From IMG/VR virus record IMGVR_UViG_3300037086_000360, positions 1 to 64,000 of that record: a DNA stretch of 64,000 nt. The stretch is one strand, 5' to 3'. Both the position numbers and the translations under genes were made by a program. This DNA is from a virus. The notes under the pieces were generated by a model that saw only the letters and a program-made list of their open reading frames with translations, was not told the DNA's origin and made no database searches. Positions within the stretch are counted from its first letter, which is position 1; the number at the start of each line of letters is the position of its first letter. Below are positions 40,245 through 48,049 of the stretch, piece by piece.

Positions 40245-40741
40245 GCAAAAAAATGTGGTTTAGATTAATAGCATATACCATAACAGTGTTGATGTTTGTG
40301 TTATTTACACTTGATAGCACATTTAATTTCGCTAGTGATTTCAACATTGACAAAGTGAGCTCTGACTTCTCTTCATTGTTGGTAATTTTGTCGCTGAAGA
40401 GTCTCATTGCCGCAGGATTGGCCATTGCCATCATGATGATTATATCGGTTTTGGGTAACATTGGAGGAGAGAAGCCGACAAGAGGTGGCAAACTTGTTTT
40501 CAGGTTTGCAACATATTTGACTGTTGCTCTTTTGCTTGAATTGTGGTCTATGTATATGGTATTTGATACAGCCTCTCACTATCAAATTTCACAGATTACA
40601 TCTGTCTTAACACAGCATTTATTTGAACGAGCTTTGATGGCGGCATTTTCATCAGTTGTAATTGTGGTTTTAATGTATGCAATGTCGATTCCTATGAGTA
40701 TAATAAAACATGGACTTCCAAAAAACAATACGCTTAAGTAG
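40241..40741 (+). CDS. membrane protein, four predicted helices
   Basis: This 166-residue protein has hydrophobic segments at about residues 8-25, 45-70, 88-108 and 130-152, with a basic loop (GGEKPTRGGK) in the middle. The function is unknown. Confidence 0.55.
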   Translation: MSKKMWFRLIAYTITVLMFVLFTLDSTFNFASDFNIDKVSSDFSSLLVILSLKSLIAAGLAIAIMMIISVLGNIGGEKPTRGGKLVFRFATYLTVALLLELWSMYMVFDTASHYQISQITSVLTQHLFERALMAAFSSVVIVVLMYAMSIPMSIIKHGLPKNNTLK

Positions 40742-41174
40742 GTTTTATGCCTCTCTAGACGAGGCGCTACAGAACCAAAGAAGATCTGAACTCATGGATA
40801 AATATAGCTGGCAAATACAGGAGCTACGAGAAACACTTTTTGACTTGTATGACGTAGAAGAGTATCATCTCATTGGAGATTTTCTCGACAAAGAAAAATA
40901 CGATGTTACTAAAATAGGCATCACTTTTAATATGACAAAAGGAGCGTTTGAAGAGTTAGTTGATCATCACCTACTAGATTCATGCAGCTTAGACTGCTTT
41001 ATAGGAGTGGATAATAGTCTCTATCATTTAGAGGGGAGGACTTGGCAAATCGTTGATTTGCCTGCTACACCAAAGATTTTATTAGAGAAAATATATGAAA
41101 CCAAAGCACATAATCTTGTTGGTGGAAGACGATCCTCAGCTATCTCCAATAGTGAAAAGACAGCTGGAAAATGA
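40710..41174 (+). CDS. hypothetical 154-residue protein
   Basis: A soluble helical N-terminal half (RRSELMDKYSWQIQELRETL) is followed by a beta-rich part. It overlaps the following response regulator gene by 80 bases, so the two may be co-translated. The function is unknown. Confidence 0.45.
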   Translation: MDFQKTIRLSRFYASLDEALQNQRRSELMDKYSWQIQELRETLFDLYDVEEYHLIGDFLDKEKYDVTKIGITFNMTKGAFEELVDHHLLDSCSLDCFIGVDNSLYHLEGRTWQIVDLPATPKILLEKIYETKAHNLVGGRRSSAISNSEKTAGK

Positions 41175-42072
41175 TAATACAGACGTCATCATTGCCCCAA
41201 GCGTAAAAGCAGCCTTAGAGATTATTAAGAACATCGACATTCATATGTTAATTGCCGATTATTTTCTTCCAGATGGTTTGGGAACTGACATCATCAAGAT
41301 TGTAAAAGAAAATAATCCAACTACTCCAACAATTGTTTTATCGGGAGGTGGCAATGAAATCAAAATGCCATCTCTAGAAGTTGGTGCGAATTTGTTTATT
41401 TCCAAACCATTTAATGGCAGAGAGTTTAAAGCATCAGTTAATAACCTTCTGAATCTATTTGATGCCTATTCGGATCTGGAAGATGCCAGAGATATCATCA
41501 CTGCTTTGAATAGAGCAGTTGAAGCAAAAGATAGTTACACAGAAGGTCATTCAAGAAGAGTGGCAGAGTATAGTACCATGCTTTATGATGCAATTGGATA
41601 TGAAGATTACGATCAACGTCAAGCTTTGTATCTAGGATGCCTTCTCCATGATATAGGAAAAATTGGTGTTCCAGATGATATACTCAAGTCTGAAAAACAT
41701 CCATTGGAGCCACAAGAATATGAGAAAATAAAACAACATCCTGCTGATGGATGGAGTATATGCAAAGATTTAAAGAAGTTACAAAACTCTTTGTTGGTAA
41801 TTAGAAACCACCACGAAAAACTTGATGGGTCTGGTTACCCCGACAAATTACTTGATAGCAAAATACCGGAAGTTGTCCAAATCAGCACTATTGCAGACAT
41901 CTTTGATGCTTTGACAAGTAAAAGAGCTTATCGTCCAGACAACGATTTGAAGAGAGCGTTCGACATTTTAGATAAAGAAGTGATACAAGGTAAGATAAAT
42001 AAGTACTTCACCGAATTGTTTAAGAAAACAATTCTTGAGAAGTTCAACAAAGACAAGAAATTACCATCTTAG
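41095..42072 (+). CDS. response regulator with HD-GYP phosphodiesterase domain
   Basis: This 325-residue protein has a receiver domain at residues 5-120: the acidic pair EDD, phospho-acceptor Asp 55 (IADYFLPDGLG), VLSGGG and ISKPF. The HD-GYP domain follows with EGHSRRVAEYS, LLHDIGKIGVPDDIL, RNHHEKLDGSGYPD and ADIFDALTSKRAYRP, all canonical. It should hydrolyse cyclic di-GMP when phosphorylated. It may be the output partner of the hybrid kinase at 52159. Confidence 0.88.
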   Translation: MKPKHIILLVEDDPQLSPIVKRQLENDNTDVIIAPSVKAALEIIKNIDIHMLIADYFLPDGLGTDIIKIVKENNPTTPTIVLSGGGNEIKMPSLEVGANLFISKPFNGREFKASVNNLLNLFDAYSDLEDARDIITALNRAVEAKDSYTEGHSRRVAEYSTMLYDAIGYEDYDQRQALYLGCLLHDIGKIGVPDDILKSEKHPLEPQEYEKIKQHPADGWSICKDLKKLQNSLLVIRNHHEKLDGSGYPDKLLDSKIPEVVQISTIADIFDALTSKRAYRPDNDLKRAFDILDKEVIQGKINKYFTELFKKTILEKFNKDKKLPS

Positions 42073-42078
42073 TCGAGA

Positions 42079-42088
42079 GCATAATTTA
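42079..42088 (+). promoter_or_regulatory. putative late promoter GCATAATTTA
   Basis: Perfect motif ending 2 bases before ATG 42091; a leaderless mRNA is expected. Confidence 0.5.
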
Positions 42089-42090
42089 AT

Positions 42091-42285
42091 ATGAGAGTAT
42101 ATATACCTCAGATTTTTGTAGCGATAGAAGTCTGGGCCATAATTGCGGGTGTTTTAGGATTTATGTTGAATCCAGTAATAGGCAACTTTCTTTGGTTTTG
42201 TTCGATTATTAATGCTTTACTCTTCGCATGCGGTTGGATTGTGTGGAGATTCTTCTTTCATAAGGAGAAAGAACATGGCCCATAG
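42091..42285 (+). CDS. small membrane protein
   Basis: This 64-residue protein has two hydrophobic helices (VAIEVWAIIAGVLGFML and NFLWFCSIINALLFACGWIV) and a basic C-terminus. The function is unknown. Confidence 0.5.
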   Translation: MRVYIPQIFVAIEVWAIIAGVLGFMLNPVIGNFLWFCSIINALLFACGWIVWRFFFHKEKEHGP

Positions 42286-42496
42286 CAAATACAAGCCCGG
42301 CCATGGAAGTCAAAAAAGATCCGGTGGATATGAGTATTGGGGAAGACGTCCTGGTCCAAGAGATCCTGCAAGAGGAAACAAAAGAATCACTCATCAGATC
42401 GAACGTCAGCAAGCAAAAGAAGAAATCGAAGAATTGCTTGATGATTTTAGTGTAGAGGATGAAGAGCATATATTAGATATTGATATGCCACCTTAG
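42275..42496 (+). CDS. small charged protein
   Basis: This 73-residue protein starts at ATG 42275 behind AAGGAG. The N-terminus is basic and Gly-rich (HSKYKPGHGSQKRSGGYEYW); the C-terminus is acidic and helical. The end of the gene overlaps a tRNA 5'-half remnant. Confidence 0.5.
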   Translation: MAHSKYKPGHGSQKRSGGYEYWGRRPGPRDPARGNKRITHQIERQQAKEEIEELLDDFSVEDEEHILDIDMPP

Positions 42497-42508
42497 CTCA
42501 GTTGATAA
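42487..42508 (+). pseudogene. tRNA 5'-half remnant
   Basis: GCCACCTTAGCTCAGTTGAT looks like the acceptor 5' strand and D-arm of a tRNA (TAGCTCAGTTG) but lacks an anticodon arm. The intact tRNA-Thr begins 3 bases later. Confidence 0.4.
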
Positions 42509-42510
42509 TT

Positions 42511-42582
42511 GCTGCCTTACTTCAGTAGGTAGAAGGCCGCCTTGGTAAGGCGGATGTCCGCGGTTCGATCCCGCGAGGCAGC
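42511..42582 (+). tRNA. tRNA-Thr (GGT)
   Basis: Acceptor GCTGCCT/AGGCAGC, D-stem CTTC/GAAG, anticodon stem CCGCC/GGCGG with loop TTGGTAA (anticodon GGT), T-stem CGCGG/CCGCG with TTCGATC. A full cloverleaf; the CCA end is not encoded. Confidence 0.9.
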
Positions 42583-42588
42583 TTTTCT

Positions 42589-43348
42589 ATGCAAGAAAAA
42601 GTTCATCAGTGTAGTGTTTGTGGTAAAGAGATATCTTCTAAAAACATTAGAAGACACGAAGATAGATGCGTCTTCATAAATGAAAGTAAGAAGTGTTCTT
42701 TTTGTGGAAGAGTTTGTAAGAACCATAATTCTCTCATAAATCATGAGAGATTATGTAGAGCAAATTCAAATAGAGATATTAGTTCTTTTGCCAAATGGAA
42801 TAAGGAGAAAGAAAGAGGAGAGAATCAATTTACAAAAGCGATTAGTTTAGGCCTTTCAAAGCCCACAATTTCAACTGAAACTAGAAAGAAGCTTTCTGAT
42901 AAAGCTTCAAATCAACAATGGAAGTCTAGAAAGTAGATTAAGACATTCTGAAATGGCCAAGGCAAATGGCTATGGAGGTAATATCTCGAGAAAAAGGATC
43001 CACTATATCACGAAAGGTGGGTCAGAAGTTCTTTTACAATCTTCATATGAAGAAACAGTTGCAAAAGAATTAGATCTCAACAATATCACTTGGGTGAGAC
43101 CAAATGGTCTTCCATGGAAAGATGATTCGTTGAGAGGTCACACATATTATGCAGATTTTTATCTACCAGAATACGGAGTGTATTTGGATCCAAAATCTGA
43201 TTACTTGATTGAAAAGATAAATCCAAGATTTGGTATGAAAGATTCTGAAAAGATAAGAAGAGTAGAATTAGAAAATAAAGTGAAAATTTTTATCCTAAAT
43301 AAGGACAACTTGACTTGGGATAAAATACAAATTTTGTTGGGTAATTAA
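42589..43348 (+). pseudogene. homing endonuclease broken by a frameshift
   Basis: Frame 1 (42589-42936) gives two zinc-finger-like Cys/His units (CSVCGKEI, CSFCGRVC) and a NUMOD3-like repeat, ending QQWKSRK-stop. In the next frame the reading continues naturally from about 42931 as RLRHSEMAKANGYGG into a nuclease domain (SSYEETVAKELD, YYADFYLPEYGVYLDPKSDY). A one-base insertion near 42930 or programmed slippage would explain it. It lies between two tRNA genes. Confidence 0.6.
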
Positions 43349-43350
43349 TT

Positions 43351-43432
43351 GCTGGAGTCCCATAGCGGCTATTGGAGCTGCATCGTAAGCAGCCGTGAGA
43401 AATCACTCGGGGGTTCGAGTCCCTCCTCCAGC
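43351..43432 (+). tRNA. class II tRNA with threonine anticodon (CGT)
   Basis: Acceptor GCTGGAG/CTCCAGC, D-arm CCCATAGCGGCTATTGG, anticodon stem GCTGC/GCAGC with loop ATCGTAA (anticodon CGT), a 15-base variable arm with GTGA/TCAC stem, T-arm GGGGG-TTCGAGT-CCCTC. The scaffold resembles tRNA-Tyr, but the anticodon and the G1-C72, C2-G71 pairs are those of tRNA-Thr. Confidence 0.75.
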
Positions 43433-43457
43433 TCAATAATGTTTTTAGGAGGTAATA

Positions 43458-43688
43458 ATGGCTACTACTATTGCTACAAAAACTATTTACGATTTAAAAC
43501 TACATGAAAAGTTGGAAATCGATGCCGAAACTTCAGTTTTGGCTGTCCATAACGGATGGATTTATCTATTCACAAATGCACAAGGGCATGTGACATCTTG
43601 TTACGTCACCTCCACAAAACGTGGCCGCCCGGAAGCATCGAACAAAGGGTCAGATGAACAAGAGTCTGGATCAGGAACAGAGTCATAA
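43458..43688 (+). CDS. hypothetical 76-residue protein
   Basis: It starts behind AGGAGG. The N-terminal 50 residues are beta-rich (SVLAVHNGWIYLFTNAQGH); the end is Ser/Gly/Glu-rich and basic. The function is unknown. Confidence 0.5.
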   Translation: MATTIATKTIYDLKLHEKLEIDAETSVLAVHNGWIYLFTNAQGHVTSCYVTSTKRGRPEASNKGSDEQESGSGTES

Positions 43689-43692
43689 TAGC

Positions 43693-43965
43693 ATGGAATT
43701 TGAGCCAAACGTTGTTGAGTGCGAGTGTTTGAGGTGTGGCCGAAAACATTTCACATTTACCAAGAAAATCAATACAGAGTTTTTTGGGATTTGTGAGAAC
43801 TGTCTGAATCCAAAAGAAAAGCGACTTATGCTAATGGAAGTTCGCAGATCATTGGGTGTAAAATACCAACCAATGACAGGAGAAAAGTATTCCGCAAAAG
43901 AACAAGATGTTAGAGAGGAGGTTCCCGAAGAAAGTAAAGAACCAGAGGCCGCCATCAACAGTTAG
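43693..43965 (+). CDS. four-Cys zinc-binding protein
   Basis: This 90-residue protein has CECLRCGRKHF and GICENCLNPK, two CxxC pairs for a zinc ribbon, and an acidic, probably disordered tail. ATG 43654 in the same frame is an alternative start. The function is unknown. Confidence 0.5.
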   Translation: MEFEPNVVECECLRCGRKHFTFTKKINTEFFGICENCLNPKEKRLMLMEVRRSLGVKYQPMTGEKYSAKEQDVREEVPEESKEPEAAINS

Positions 43966-44077
43966 CATTCTGAATTTTATTTGTTGGACGGTTGCCTGTA
44001 TCGTGGGAGTGTTCTGTTTTGGAGCGTCATACTTTATCATCGTGTTTTTGTTCAATTATAGTTTATTTGTGAGATGA
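43907..44077 (+). CDS. small membrane protein
   Basis: A 56-residue reading overlapping the previous gene in another frame. A basic N-terminus (LERRFPKKVKNQR) is followed by a strong hydrophobic stretch (VACIVGVFCFGASYFIIVFL). The ribosome site is weak. Confidence 0.4.
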   Translation: MLERRFPKKVKNQRPPSTVSILNFICWTVACIVGVFCFGASYFIIVFLFNYSLFVR

Positions 44078-44081
44078 AATT

Positions 44082-44387
44082 ATGATTAGGCCAAAATGGT
44101 ATTCTATCAAATATATGGACGAAGTCGAGAACATGATAAAAAGGATATGGGCCGAAAATGGTCACAATCTGATTGTCCTCGGTGCTTCAAAATTAATGGG
44201 CAACTATAGGGTATTAGAAGTAAGGGTATTGACTACCTTGGCTCTTTTGAAAATAGAAGGACCGACAGAAGTCATATCGAAATTCAAGATAGAATTGGAA
44301 AAAGGAATAGAACATGCGTCAAAAGTGGATAAAGGAGATAAGAAGGATTTTGAGGACGAAGTATCCGGATCTGACTCCAGAAGTTAG
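44082..44387 (+). CDS. hypothetical 101-residue protein
   Basis: Alpha/beta protein (MDEVENMIKRIWAENGHN, VLTTLALLKIEGPTEVI), ending in an acidic tail. Not recognised. It overlaps the next small gene. Confidence 0.45.
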   Translation: MIRPKWYSIKYMDEVENMIKRIWAENGHNLIVLGASKLMGNYRVLEVRVLTTLALLKIEGPTEVISKFKIELEKGIEHASKVDKGDKKDFEDEVSGSDSRS

Positions 44388-44469
44388 AGATCGTCTCTAC
44401 AAGCAAATGAAGGCCGCATACCTTGCAACTCCTCGAAACGAAAGACATAAAACTATTTCGATTGAGTAA
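44314..44469 (+). CDS. small basic protein
   Basis: A 51-residue frame, MRQKWIKEIRRILRTKYPDL, strongly basic and helical, with AAGGAATAG before its ATG. Overlaps the preceding gene by 74 bases. The function is unknown. Confidence 0.4.
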   Translation: MRQKWIKEIRRILRTKYPDLTPEVRDRLYKQMKAAYLATPRNERHKTISIE

Positions 44470-44482
44470 ATCTTGTAAAAAT

Positions 44483-44614
44483 ATGTCGAATTGTAGTGCA
44501 ATCTACAACGACCAGCTTGCCCAAACATTTGGAGAACATTTTAATGCTATGGGTAAATGTAATTCTCGTTATAGGTTGTACGATGGTTTTTATTTCTTTA
44601 GCAGGCTTAATTAA
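44483..44614 (+). CDS. possible 43-residue Cys-containing peptide
   Basis: The frame MSNCSAIYNDQLAQTFGEHF fills part of the gap before the next promoter motif. No clear ribosome site is visible, so this is uncertain. Confidence 0.25.
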   Translation: MSNCSAIYNDQLAQTFGEHFNAMGKCNSRYRLYDGFYFFSRLN

Positions 44615-44656
44615 GGCTTTAGATTTGTATCTAAAAAGAAAAGATAAATCTAAAGA

Positions 44657-44666
44657 GCATACTTAA
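44657..44666 (+). promoter_or_regulatory. putative late promoter GCATACTTAA
   Basis: Variant copy of the recurring motif, 42 bases before ATG 44708, which has GGAGGT. Confidence 0.4.
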
Positions 44667-44707
44667 TTGTATTATTGAATCGTCAATTAAAAATAGGAGG
44701 TGCCTTG

Positions 44708-44866
44708 ATGGCTAATAATGACGACAGTTTGGATAGGATTGCAAAGTTGGGACAGTTGATCGCACATGTGAATTCGAGTTACATTCCCGACAAGACGAAG
44801 AAGGACCAGATCATCACATTAGCGGCTGACCAGATCCTTAAGGATCTTGGAACTTTGCAGCAATAA
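44708..44866 (+). CDS. small helical protein
   Basis: A 52-residue protein starting behind GGAGGT: acidic N-terminus (ANNDDSLDRIAKLGQLIAH), then a polar helix. It has its own promoter motif and terminator, so it may be strongly expressed. The function is unknown. Confidence 0.5.
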   Translation: MANNDDSLDRIAKLGQLIAHVNSSYIPDKTKKDQIITLAADQILKDLGTLQQ

Positions 44867-44879
44867 GCTTTGAAAATAA

Positions 44880-44903
44880 GCCCCCTGCAAATGGGGGCTT
44901 TTT
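44880..44903 (+). terminator. intrinsic terminator
   Basis: Stem GCCCCC/GGGGGC with a 7-base loop and five T. Confidence 0.8.
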
Positions 44904-44927
44904 ATGCTCTATACTATTTCAAGTATA

Positions 44928-44937
44928 GCATAATTTT
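44928..44937 (+). promoter_or_regulatory. putative late promoter GCATAATTTT
   Basis: Motif ending 4 bases before ATG 44942; the mRNA would be leaderless. Confidence 0.5.
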
Positions 44938-44941
44938 TAGT

Positions 44942-45157
44942 ATGGAAGTTTGGAAAGAAGCTAAGATAGCCTTAGCTGGAGAGTTAAAAGCGACTGCTAG
45001 GTTTGGTCCTAAAGGATCAGGAATGTTGCTTTTTGCTGAGACATGTCCAGCTTGTGGTAATTACCATAGAAAACCGTTGCCCCAACATCAAAGAGATGGA
45101 TGTGTGTGCCTAAAATGCCCAAAGACGGGTCTGTTGGTTTTTTTGATTTACACCTAG
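44942..45157 (+). CDS. EAKIALAG zinc-ribbon protein
   Basis: This 71-residue protein begins MEVWKEAKIALAGELKATAR, a looser form of the recurring motif, followed by CPACGNYH and CVCLKCPKTG. The two Cys pairs suggest a zinc ribbon. The function is unknown. Confidence 0.5.
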   Translation: MEVWKEAKIALAGELKATARFGPKGSGMLLFAETCPACGNYHRKPLPQHQRDGCVCLKCPKTGLLVFLIYT

Positions 45158-45191
45158 CATATGGTCTAAAGACATATTTGATTTCCTATAG

Positions 45192-45201
45192 GCATACTTA
45201 T
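45192..45201 (+). promoter_or_regulatory. putative late promoter GCATACTTAT
   Basis: Copy of the recurring motif, 19 bases before ATG 45220, with GGAGG between. Confidence 0.5.
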
Positions 45202-45219
45202 ATCTGATGTGGAGGTATA

Positions 45220-45579
45220 ATGGCTAAGGAGTCTGTTGAGAAAAACTTTCCTCTCTCGAAAGAGAGAGTTCAGAAAATGCTTGAGGGTATGCCGGGTGGA
45301 AAGCACTTTATAACAGGTGACATGGTAAAGGCCAATGTTGTGATTGTTCCAAGGAGGATTGAGGTGCCGAATGATCCAGAAGAAAATGAAATGCTGGATC
45401 CTGAAGAAATGATGAGGGAGATTCGAATGCTGAGGGGCAGGGTCGAAGATCTCGAAATGATTGTTCATGGAGGGTTACCTTCTTCTAAGAAAGATCAATT
45501 CTCTAAACTTCTTCGAGATTTCAACAAGTTGTCGAAGAAGGTTGGAGAAATGGAAAATCATCTGCCTTCTGATTGGTGA
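45220..45579 (+). CDS. hypothetical protein with C-terminal coiled coil
   Basis: This 119-residue acidic protein has regular helix repeats (MMREIRMLRGRVEDLEMIVH, then KLLRDFNKLSKKVGEMENHL) that suggest a coiled coil. The function is unknown. Confidence 0.5.
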   Translation: MAKESVEKNFPLSKERVQKMLEGMPGGKHFITGDMVKANVVIVPRRIEVPNDPEENEMLDPEEMMREIRMLRGRVEDLEMIVHGGLPSSKKDQFSKLLRDFNKLSKKVGEMENHLPSDW

Positions 45580-45583
45580 GAGT

Positions 45584-45838
45584 GTGGGAATTTTCAAGAA
45601 GGAGTGTGATCACTTCTTTGGTCCAGTGGATGAAAATAATTTTCAATACTGTTCTAAGTGTGGCAGAGCAGTTCAGGTTTTTGTTGAGTGTTTCCATATC
45701 TGGGAAGAAGTTGAAAGCTTCACCAAGTCCACAGGTAGTATTGTCAAGGACCATATTTACAAGCAAGTTTGCAAGAAATGTGGTGAGATTAAGTTTGTAA
45801 GCATTGATGCTTCCCTGAATAAGTTGAAGGGCAAGTAA
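45584..45838 (+). CDS. zinc-ribbon protein
   Basis: Starting at GTG 45584 this is an 84-residue protein with YCSKCGRA and VCKKCGEI about 50 residues apart, a standard zinc-ribbon pattern. An upstream in-frame start inside the previous gene is possible. Confidence 0.5.
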   Translation: MGIFKKECDHFFGPVDENNFQYCSKCGRAVQVFVECFHIWEEVESFTKSTGSIVKDHIYKQVCKKCGEIKFVSIDASLNKLKGK

Positions 45839-45842
45839 AAAT

Positions 45843-45880
45843 GCGACGTTATCTCAGTTGGTAAAGTGATAGAAGTTTTA
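45843..45880 (+). pseudogene. tRNA 5'-half remnant
   Basis: GCGACGTTATCTCAGTTGGT has the look of a tRNA acceptor strand and D-arm (CTCAGTTGGTA). No anticodon arm follows; an intact tRNA-Gly begins right after it. Same arrangement as at 42487. Confidence 0.45.
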
Positions 45881-45881
45881 T

Positions 45882-45951
45882 GCGAAATTGACAGAGCGGC
45901 TATGTTCTGGCCCTCCAAGCCAGCCAGGCGGGTTCGACTCCCGCATTTCGC
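45882..45951 (+). tRNA. tRNA-Gly (TCC)
   Basis: Acceptor GCGAAAT/ATTTCGC, anticodon stem CTGGC/GCCAG with loop CCTCCAA (anticodon TCC), T-stem GCGGG/CCCGC. Position 33 reads C, where tRNAs almost always have U. Confidence 0.85.
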
Positions 45952-46007
45952 TTTCGATTAGAAAGTTGTTTGTAGAGGTGTAACACATACCCAAGGAATT
46001 TACATAA

Positions 46008-47282
46008 ATGGAAAGTAGCAGACTCAATGTCATGTCTGTGATAAAAACGGTTTCGTTCATCATCTTAGTGACGATTTCGTTCAGCGTGACGATGTACTTG
46101 TTTATCCAATTCTCCGACAAAATAATAGAAAAGATTTTTTTTGGATGTCTCGCTTTTGCTGTTGAGGGCTCAAAGATTTTCGCCCTAGTTTCTGCTATGA
46201 GCGTCTTCACTCTCAAAAAATTTGGTTCATTTGCAATAAGAATTACGATCTACTGCTTCCTTGCCATTCTTTCAATCATAGCTTCATATGGTTTTACTCT
46301 CTCCTCTATTCAAGGAACTCAAGACGTAGTCGCCGTTGCAGATTATACCAATGCTGCTCTCAAGAGTCGAATTGATACTATCGACAAACAAGTCGCTATT
46401 CTAGAGAAACGTCAAACCGACATGCCTCCCGATTTCGTTACAGCTTCAAACAACATTACTAAACAACTCAATCAATTAGCCACCGAGAGAACTGAGCTTG
46501 TTGCAAAAATTGCTGCTACTCCCATAAAAAAGGAGGTAGCCAAGAGTGTTTTTCAACTCATTGCTGAAACCCTAGGCATGACTTCAAAACGGTTTGAGTT
46601 TATGCTGCTTGTTCTTCTTTCCATTATGGTTGAAACATGTGTAGTATTCACTTCACCAAAAGCAGTCCATGAGTTCACGTCAGGAATAAAAGAGCCGATA
46701 AAAGAACCAGAAAATCCTATTGAAGCACCAAAACAAACTCCTACTCCAGCACCAGTCCATGCATCCATAGAAGCCTCTATTCTTGATTCTATGCGCATGC
46801 AATCAGTGATCGAGCTTCACAGGCCAGAAAAACCAGTACCACAAATTGGGATGACTGAGTCAGAGCCACAACAAATAGAGACTCAGACCTCAGCAGCGCC
46901 TTCTTCGGTCGTTCCAGTAATACTTCCTTCTATGACTTCTACGGCGGAACAACCTCGACAGATGGTGAAAAGACCTATTCAAACGATGGTTGCTAATCAA
47001 ATGAGGTTTGGTGGAAAAACAGCAGCAGATAAGGTGAAGTTTGAAAAGTTTGTAAAATCTCTCTTTATTGAAAATGTGAATTACTTGAATGACGTAAAAG
47101 TGGCTGCCAAGCTTGCAGGATTGGAAGAAATCGTCGCCATGTCGTATTTCAACAAAATGTTGGCGACAAAGAGTAGTAAGGGCTACCCACTCATCGAACT
47201 CAGAGGCAAAAATTATTATCCATATTATGCTCAGGATATCATCCTTAAAGTCATGACTCAAGTGATGTCAAGTGTGAAATAG
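46008..47282 (+). CDS. large membrane protein with coiled coil and Pro-rich linker
   Basis: This 424-residue protein has three hydrophobic segments in the first 110 residues, then a coiled coil (RIDTIDKQVAILEKRQTD) and another hydrophobic segment near residue 205 (FMLLVLLSIMVETCVVF). A long Pro/Thr/Glu-rich linker follows. The last 80 residues form a soluble domain that looks like a winged helix (VKVAAKLAGLEEIVAMSYFN). The overall plan resembles anchored phage structural or signalling proteins, but no family is recognised. Confidence 0.5.
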   Translation: MESSRLNVMSVIKTVSFIILVTISFSVTMYLFIQFSDKIIEKIFFGCLAFAVEGSKIFALVSAMSVFTLKKFGSFAIRITIYCFLAILSIIASYGFTLSSIQGTQDVVAVADYTNAALKSRIDTIDKQVAILEKRQTDMPPDFVTASNNITKQLNQLATERTELVAKIAATPIKKEVAKSVFQLIAETLGMTSKRFEFMLLVLLSIMVETCVVFTSPKAVHEFTSGIKEPIKEPENPIEAPKQTPTPAPVHASIEASILDSMRMQSVIELHRPEKPVPQIGMTESEPQQIETQTSAAPSSVVPVILPSMTSTAEQPRQMVKRPIQTMVANQMRFGGKTAADKVKFEKFVKSLFIENVNYLNDVKVAAKLAGLEEIVAMSYFNKMLATKSSKGYPLIELRGKNYYPYYAQDIILKVMTQVMSSVK

Positions 47283-47295
47283 TTAAGATAACTTT

Positions 47296-47559
47296 GTGAG
47301 CGAAGTTATCAGAAAAGTTTATGTTGTATATTTATCTCACGAAACTCCCTGGCAAGTTGTATGCATAGCTGATCAGATCCCATCGGGCATTGAGGGTAAA
47401 GTACATGTCAGACCTACTGAAATTTTTTACACTGATGCTGAAGAGGTCATGAATCAAGGAAAGCTGGGACCTACTGAAGAAAGATATATCCCCAGGAGAT
47501 TTGTCTTTGGAATTGACGACCATCACGGTGTTATAGCCACTATTTTTGATCTTGAGTGA
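47296..47559 (+). CDS. hypothetical 87-residue protein
   Basis: It starts with GTG; the ribosome site is weak. Beta-rich (KVYVVYLSHETPWQVVCIAD). The function is unknown. Confidence 0.45.
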   Translation: MSEVIRKVYVVYLSHETPWQVVCIADQIPSGIEGKVHVRPTEIFYTDAEEVMNQGKLGPTEERYIPRRFVFGIDDHHGVIATIFDLE

Positions 47560-47562
47560 CAT

Positions 47563-47591
47563 TTTAGACCATCTTACTGTTAAGATATAAT
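47563..47591 (+). promoter_or_regulatory. sigma70-type promoter TTTAGA-N17-TATAAT
   Basis: TTTAGA at 47563-47568 and TATAAT at 47586-47591. It precedes the gene at 47637 together with a late motif, so that gene may be transcribed in both phases. Confidence 0.55.
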
Positions 47592-47598
47592 TGCTCTT

Positions 47599-47608
47599 GC
47601 ATATATCT
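47599..47608 (+). promoter_or_regulatory. putative late promoter GCATATATCT
   Basis: Variant copy of the recurring motif, 8 bases after the sigma70-type -10 box. Confidence 0.35.
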
Positions 47609-47636
47609 CATTACAAGAATGGTGCAGGAGGAAGAG

Positions 47637-47924
47637 ATGAAGGTGATTGATACGTCGAAGATTCTTGTTCGCTTCGTTCACAAGGGACAGAAGTCCCCTC
47701 ATCCTGGCATGCCCATCGGGTATGTTGTCGCAGTTGGGAAGGGACAAATCGGATGGTCCAAATGGGACCGAACGATGAAGTTTGACAAGGAATTTGGCAG
47801 GAACCTCGCCACTGGACGAGCTGTCAATGGAACCATTTTGCCCATTCCTTCTTCTTTGAAGAGGGAGTATGATCGAATGGCTGAGCGTGCCAGAGTGGCG
47901 TTCGGTGAGAAGAACCCAGCGTAG
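47637..47924 (+). CDS. hypothetical 95-residue protein
   Basis: It starts at ATG 47637 behind AGGAGG. Basic, beta-rich (SPHPGMPIGYVVAVGKGQIG) with a C-terminal helix. It is read from both promoter types and is richer in G+C than neighbours. The function is unknown. Confidence 0.5.
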   Translation: MKVIDTSKILVRFVHKGQKSPHPGMPIGYVVAVGKGQIGWSKWDRTMKFDKEFGRNLATGRAVNGTILPIPSSLKREYDRMAERARVAFGEKNPA

Positions 47925-48019
47925 TCTGGAAGAAAAAGGAAACTGAAGAATGCGTTGCGAACGTGAGGATGAAGATACTTAGAGACTCAAAAAGAAGGCA
48001 AGACCTATTGCAATAAACA

Positions 48020-48046
48020 GGCCGCCTTCGAGCGGCCTTTTTTGTT
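48020..48046 (+). terminator. intrinsic terminator
   Basis: Stem GGCCGC/GCGGCC with a CTTCGA loop and a run of T. Confidence 0.8.
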
Positions 48047-48049
48047 TTT

